A stretch of DNA of 64,000 nt, from positions 1 through 64,000 of the forward strand of contig JAVTVY010020328.1 in NCBI GenBank assembly GCA_036873755.1. The letters are read 5' to 3'. The notes under the pieces were generated by a model, which ran no database searches, was not told where the DNA came from, and worked only from the letters and a program-made list of their open reading frames with translations. This stretch comes from Hanleya hanleyi. Its lineage: Eukaryota > Mollusca > Polyplacophora > Lepidopleurida > Hanleyidae. Positions 41,701 through 47,700 of this stretch are shown in pieces. Positions within the stretch are counted from its first letter, which is position 1. Each line of letters starts with the position of its first letter. The translations under genes and the position numbers were made by a program.

Positions 41701-44700
41701 TTACTGCTGAATAGGCCAGTGCCATTTGGGATTACTGCTGGATAGGTCAGTCCTGTGTGGGATTACTGCTGGATAGGCCAGTCCCAAATGGGATTACTGC
41801 TGGATAGACCAGTCCGGTCTTGGATTACTGCTGGATAGTTGAGTTCCATATGGCATTACTGCTGGATAGGTCAGTGCCATTTGGGATTACTGCTGGATAG
41901 GTCAGTCCCATGTGGGATTACTGCAGGACAGCACTGACCTAGGAAAACATGAAACATGTCCACCAAGTTTTATAATCATCCCACGAAAGGTTCAACAATC
42001 TTTCCATGTACAGATCTACATGTAAATTTTTGCCCAACAAAAACCTTATCAATGGATACGTACAAAGTCTAAACTGCAATTAGGACAAAAATTCATATTT
42101 AATGTCCTATTTCTTAAATAGCACATGCACATCCTCAAATCACATTGAACTTGGGTAGCAAGTGTCAAACTCATCCAATGAAAGCTGACAGCTTCAGAAA
42201 ACTTTCCATGTACATTATCATTGGCAAATTACTTAGACAAAACCCTCAAAATTTGAACAAAAATTAATATTTCATCTCAAAAATAGAACGGGTACATCCT
42301 CTAATCATAAGAAACATGTGTACCAAGTTTCATAATCATCCAATGACAGTTGACAACTGCAGCAAACTTACCATGTACAGATGTACATGTAGAGGCCTAC
42401 ATGTACAATTCACCTAAACAGAAAACTCTATCATTTGCCATAATTTGGACAAAAATCAATATTTCATCTCCTAAATTGCACAGGTACAGTACGACCAACA
42501 ATTAAGTGGCGCAAATTCGCGAACCCTTCGCGAACCCTTCGCGGTAGCTCACGCGGGCCTGTCACACTGCTTTCGCATATGCGTGCGCGAAAGCATGTAC
42601 GCGAAAGATAAGTTGAGAAATGAAGTCTTCATCTTTCGTGATTGTATCTATCTTTCGCGAAAGAAGCCAGTACCGTAGTCAATAAAATGTCGTATAAAAG
42701 CTTGACATGTGAATACAGAGCCAATTGCGTTAATGTTTACACTCGTTTCGGTTCGGTTATTAAAGTTTGACCGCAGAAGTTTTAAACCGGAACGAATTAT
42801 GACCGGAATATATAAACGGAGTTTGACCGGAACGAAATAAACCAAAACAAAATGAACGGACGGAGTGAGCGAAGAGTGGACTGCCCGCTGCTGCAGTTAA
42901 ACTTTAATCGGCCGTACATGTTTGCCTGTAAATAAAGTTGGATGACTGACAGAATGGCTCACAAACCCGTGTAGTTAAATGTGTACAAAATGTACTGATT
43001 GTAATTTGTTTAGATGGATAAAGAAATATGAAGCAGGTCAATGAGGTCGTCTCTATTCCTGCGGCTAAAAGCCCCACGTGGTCCAAATGTGCGAACTTTG
43101 ACCCTGCGGAGCTATGCCCCTGAAAACAGCCGCACCACGTACCGTAGCCGTGCGGTGCTTTTAAAGTGTGATCTCCTACTGTTCACTTCCATACTGTGAT
43201 TACAGATGAATTGGTTTTCAAAATACTATAACAACTACACAGCTTGTTGTCCCAAGATTCTGTTATAGTCGGCGTCTTTTGTCTGTTTGTGAGACGAATG
43301 TATAAATTTTTGTTGTACTCAGAATTAAGAGCCCCCCCCCCCGCAATACATATAAACAACGGAATAAAAGAACAACATTTCACATGGGGTACATGCTGAT
43401 CTAATCCCCATTACGAAGTTAGAGTATATTACCAATATAATAATAGTAACACTTTAAATTAAGCCTAGAGCTCAAATTAACAAAAAATTAATCCCGTTTT
43501 GCGAGACATGAGAAAATATAAAATATCACATATCTTGAAATGAAATCTTTAGTACTTCCATTTATATCTCCCTCTGCTCTCTCATCGTTATTTAATTATT
43601 TATTTTAATATCTAGCGCTGCAAAAGATCTTAAATGAACGAAGAAATGTACCGTGAAATTAAATAGAACATTGAGTTGATGGGCCGCGAAATCCGAATGG
43701 GAAGGGGACTACAATTTCAATCAATCAAAAATCGAAATGTAATCGGGTGGGTCTAACAAAAGGAAAAATAGTTGATAAAGTACTTAATTAATATTATCCT
43801 GGATGGTATAAAAAAATATTCGTTCTCATCGAGGCGTACAAGGTACATTCCAAAGATGTTTTCCGTCCTCAATACAATTGTGTTGCGGAAACCTGTCGCT
43901 TATGTACGGAAGATATCACGGAGAAACAACTTATTAGACCATTCTAATCACTAATGTGATAACAAACGAGAAGAATGCAAGATAATTTTACCGATAGCAC
44001 AGAAGAATATATAAAATAAATATTCTGATAAAAAATATTATTAAACAATTTTGAATAACTTTTTCTTTTCTCATATTGCCCAATCTTATAAACAGTTCAT
44101 AACAGATCCTATCGTGAAACGCAAATAGAACAAAGATCTAGCATGAATGGACGAAATTCTTGCATAAAGCATTCACTATTTGCATGAGAAAACCGGAATG
44201 TGAAATTGAAGACCTGCTGTGACCTTCTCGCGCGGACCTTGGCGAGAGCACTCTTTTCGTGCAGACGTCGCGAAAGATTTCATTCCCTACCCCAATGTAG
44301 AGCATATAAAATTATGTTTTTAGATCTAATATAAAGTTGATTGTAATAGAAAGAAGAAACATATATCTCGGTAAAATTGAATAACAAAGGGCACTTGATT
44401 GAATAATAACAAAAGAATACAAAATATGACACGGCAGCCGTAACGCTAAGATTCAATTAGACCGCCACTTCATTCATTGAACAGATATGACACTTACCGG
44501 TATCGATTGCACAAGAGGCGGATTGACTTCAAAGACGGAATAATCCGATATCCATGATTAACCAGTGCTGTCCGTATTCTGCTAGTCGACCAAGAGAATA
44601 GGGGTCCCAAAATGTAAGCAATGCTAACCCGCATTCGCCAAGGTATACGGGACAGATGCAGCACACTCGCAGACGGCGCCATCTTTAAAATCTAGTCGGT

Positions 44701-47700
44701 CAAACGTAAACCACTCTTGTGCACTCAAAAAACCGTACGCGAAAGATAAAATCGTTTGCGAAAGAAACATACTTTCGCAAAATACGTTCGCGAAAGAAAC
44801 TTCCATTTGCGAAAAAAAAATTGCTTTCGCTAGATAGCATTGTCGATGTTTCGCGCACGCTTTCGCGTTACTTTCGCACATCTTTCGCTCTTTCGCGAAC
44901 GGTTCGCGAATGGTTCGCGAAAGAAGGGGAACTTAATTGCTGGCTGTAGTGTACATCCTCTAATCATAAGAAACATGTGTACCAAGTTTCAAAACCATCC
45001 AATGACAGCTGACAACTGCAGCAAACTATCTAAGTACAGATGTACATGTGCACTTCAGCTAAACGCAAAAGTCTATCATACGGATTTTAACATTGGAGCA
45101 CCCCAAGAGTAGTACCCCCAAGTGGAATACCCACCCCCATATTTTTTTTATTTTTTTTCTAGATTTTTTTTTTAATTTGCTAAACCAAAAACCTTATCAT
45201 TTCCAGGCAGGGGACACCACCACCACCATCACCGACGACATCCTCTTTCCCCCTCACAATATCTCGAGGCGAGATAAAAACGTATGGGGTTTGGGAACCA
45301 TTGGACGGAACATTTAAAGGTAACAATTTTTTTTTTTCATGTAGGCAGGAATGGCAAAATAGGAGGACTATTTCAATCTGGAGAGCAAATAGACAACTTG
45401 GTATCTCCTTTAACATGTTTAAAAGGTTTCAGTGGACAGTCACAGACCACGTTTGTAGACCATGTTACCATGGTAACTACAACACAGCATACATTGTACA
45501 CTTCATTATATCTGTATGATCAAAGCTGATTATCATGGACAAGACACATGTACAATGTACAAACTGAAAGAATGACGACGTCTTAAAATCCACTTCTGAG
45601 AAGATGAAAGCTTGTTGCCATGGTGAGAGTACCATACCTCATTGGTGTTCCACAATTGTTTGTTGGTGGTCAGCTCAGTAGCGGGTGTTATACCTTGGAG
45701 AGCATTAGGCAGTTCTATGGTGAAACACTCTGTCAATGAAGAACAAGGAATCGGTCAACTTTCACAATTTATCATTTCTAGATTGGCTATGGTATATCAT
45801 ACAATAATTCAATAACAGCCCCACCCCCACCCCATGCCATCGGGAGCGATGAAATTTATTAAAACATGAAGTTGACAAAAAAGTCTAAATTCATGCAGAC
45901 AATCCATTATTTCTTTGTTAAATCCTACGGACTTTAGAGGGCGAGAGCAGATTTATGGGAAATACTGACTGGATTTTATCCACAAAATTGGGGGTTGGCC
46001 TACATGTAGTCAAATTTTAAGATCTTACTGATTGAGTGAGTGAGTTAGGGTTTAACCTCGCACTCAGCAATATTTCGGCCATATAGCAACAACATAACTG
46101 ACTACAGTACAATATGATTAGCTGGACATGTATGACTATCCATGTATAGCCATCATGTAGACAGGGCCTGATCCAGGCCGTTTTTGAACCCGTTATAACG
46201 GGTTTGGGCGCCATGAATTTGGGCGCCCAAATGTGAGAAAAAAAAAAAAAAAAAAAAAAAAAATATATTTTTGTTAGCAAATTCCCTCTGAACAGGCTGA
46301 AACCTACATGTATATTAATGCAATTACTATTGCCAAATATTAAGTTATCAGGCTGTATTTAGACCATTCAATACTCCCACAGCTTCCATGGGCTTCGACA
46401 GTCCCACATCGCGGCCTATTTCACTATAACTTATCACACTCTGCGCCAGGTAAGGGTGCCCAAACTAAAAGTCTAGATCAGGCCCTGGTAGAGGAAATTA
46501 ATCTTCCCCTCATGGTAACAGACATGGTACAAAACTCATGCTGCTCACCCACTTGGGCTCTGTTATTGATACATTGCAGGACTGAACATAATCTGGGAAT
46601 TAGATAATCACAATGCTGGGTTCTATACATGTACAAAGTACGTACTTGTAAAAACAATCTTACAGAAAACTAAATTGCCCCAAATTATCAATAATGTACC
46701 TTGTGCATTAATAGTAATACTCTAAATATACAGACTGAAACACAAGATAGTGTTTTCGGAGTAAAGGAGCAAGCAACAGAAAACTTATTGACCTGCACAT
46801 CATAATTGCCTCAAGCTTGGATCATGTACATACTGTATATAATATTTCCGCTCCTGGTCATTAATTGCACTGATTAATGATACAAGGTAAATGGGTATTA
46901 AGTCCCATAGATTTTGCCAAAACAGTCCCGAGACGGGGAAGAAATATGGAGTAATACATATGGTTACAATCAGACCCCGATTCATGTACAATATTTGCCA
47001 AAAACATCCAGCAGAAAAACATCTGAATCAGTATCTCGGTGCCATAGGGATAGAGAAACGGCAGATAAACATGTTTATAATGACCTGCCCTGTCAGTTGT
47101 TGTTACAGCTATATTACTGTGATTAGCCTGACATCCCCGGCTCAAATATCACGGTAGTCGGGTAGCTCTCATTGGCCTTCTTATGTAAGTCGGCCTTGTA
47201 ATCTAAACTACATCCACATGCGAAGTGAAATCATCAACCAGTTACCGTAAATTACGCAATAATAAGCCTGGAATGATTCATACAGTTGTAATAATATCTG
47301 GAATGGTTCATTCAGTTCAACAAACGCAGCTGGTCTCATAACATCATGTTTCCCTTGTCCATCCACAATCGTACACAATTTAGGTAAACCAAGATGGTAT
47401 ATAGAGCTGACACTATGCAACTGTTTGCCGATATTTTACGAGATTCCATTATAAGCCAATCACGACAAATTCTGCCTTTTCAATTTGACATTGACTGTTT
47501 AGTTCACGGATATAAAAAACTTTGCACGGGTCAGTCTGTTGATATTTAGAACCGCCCGACAAAACCAGACTTTTTCGGCTACAGTAAACCCTTGTTTGAA
47601 GTCTACATTTATCATGCCCTATGTCTGGATATCATACCTTATTTCGATACTGCTTGGATATGTGTTTAGCAGTGCCATGTCTCAGACAGTTCACCAAACC

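Noticed and set aside
41073..41934. CRISPR-like array
   Set aside because: The 31-bp unit repeats head to tail without spacers in an animal intron; it is a minisatellite.
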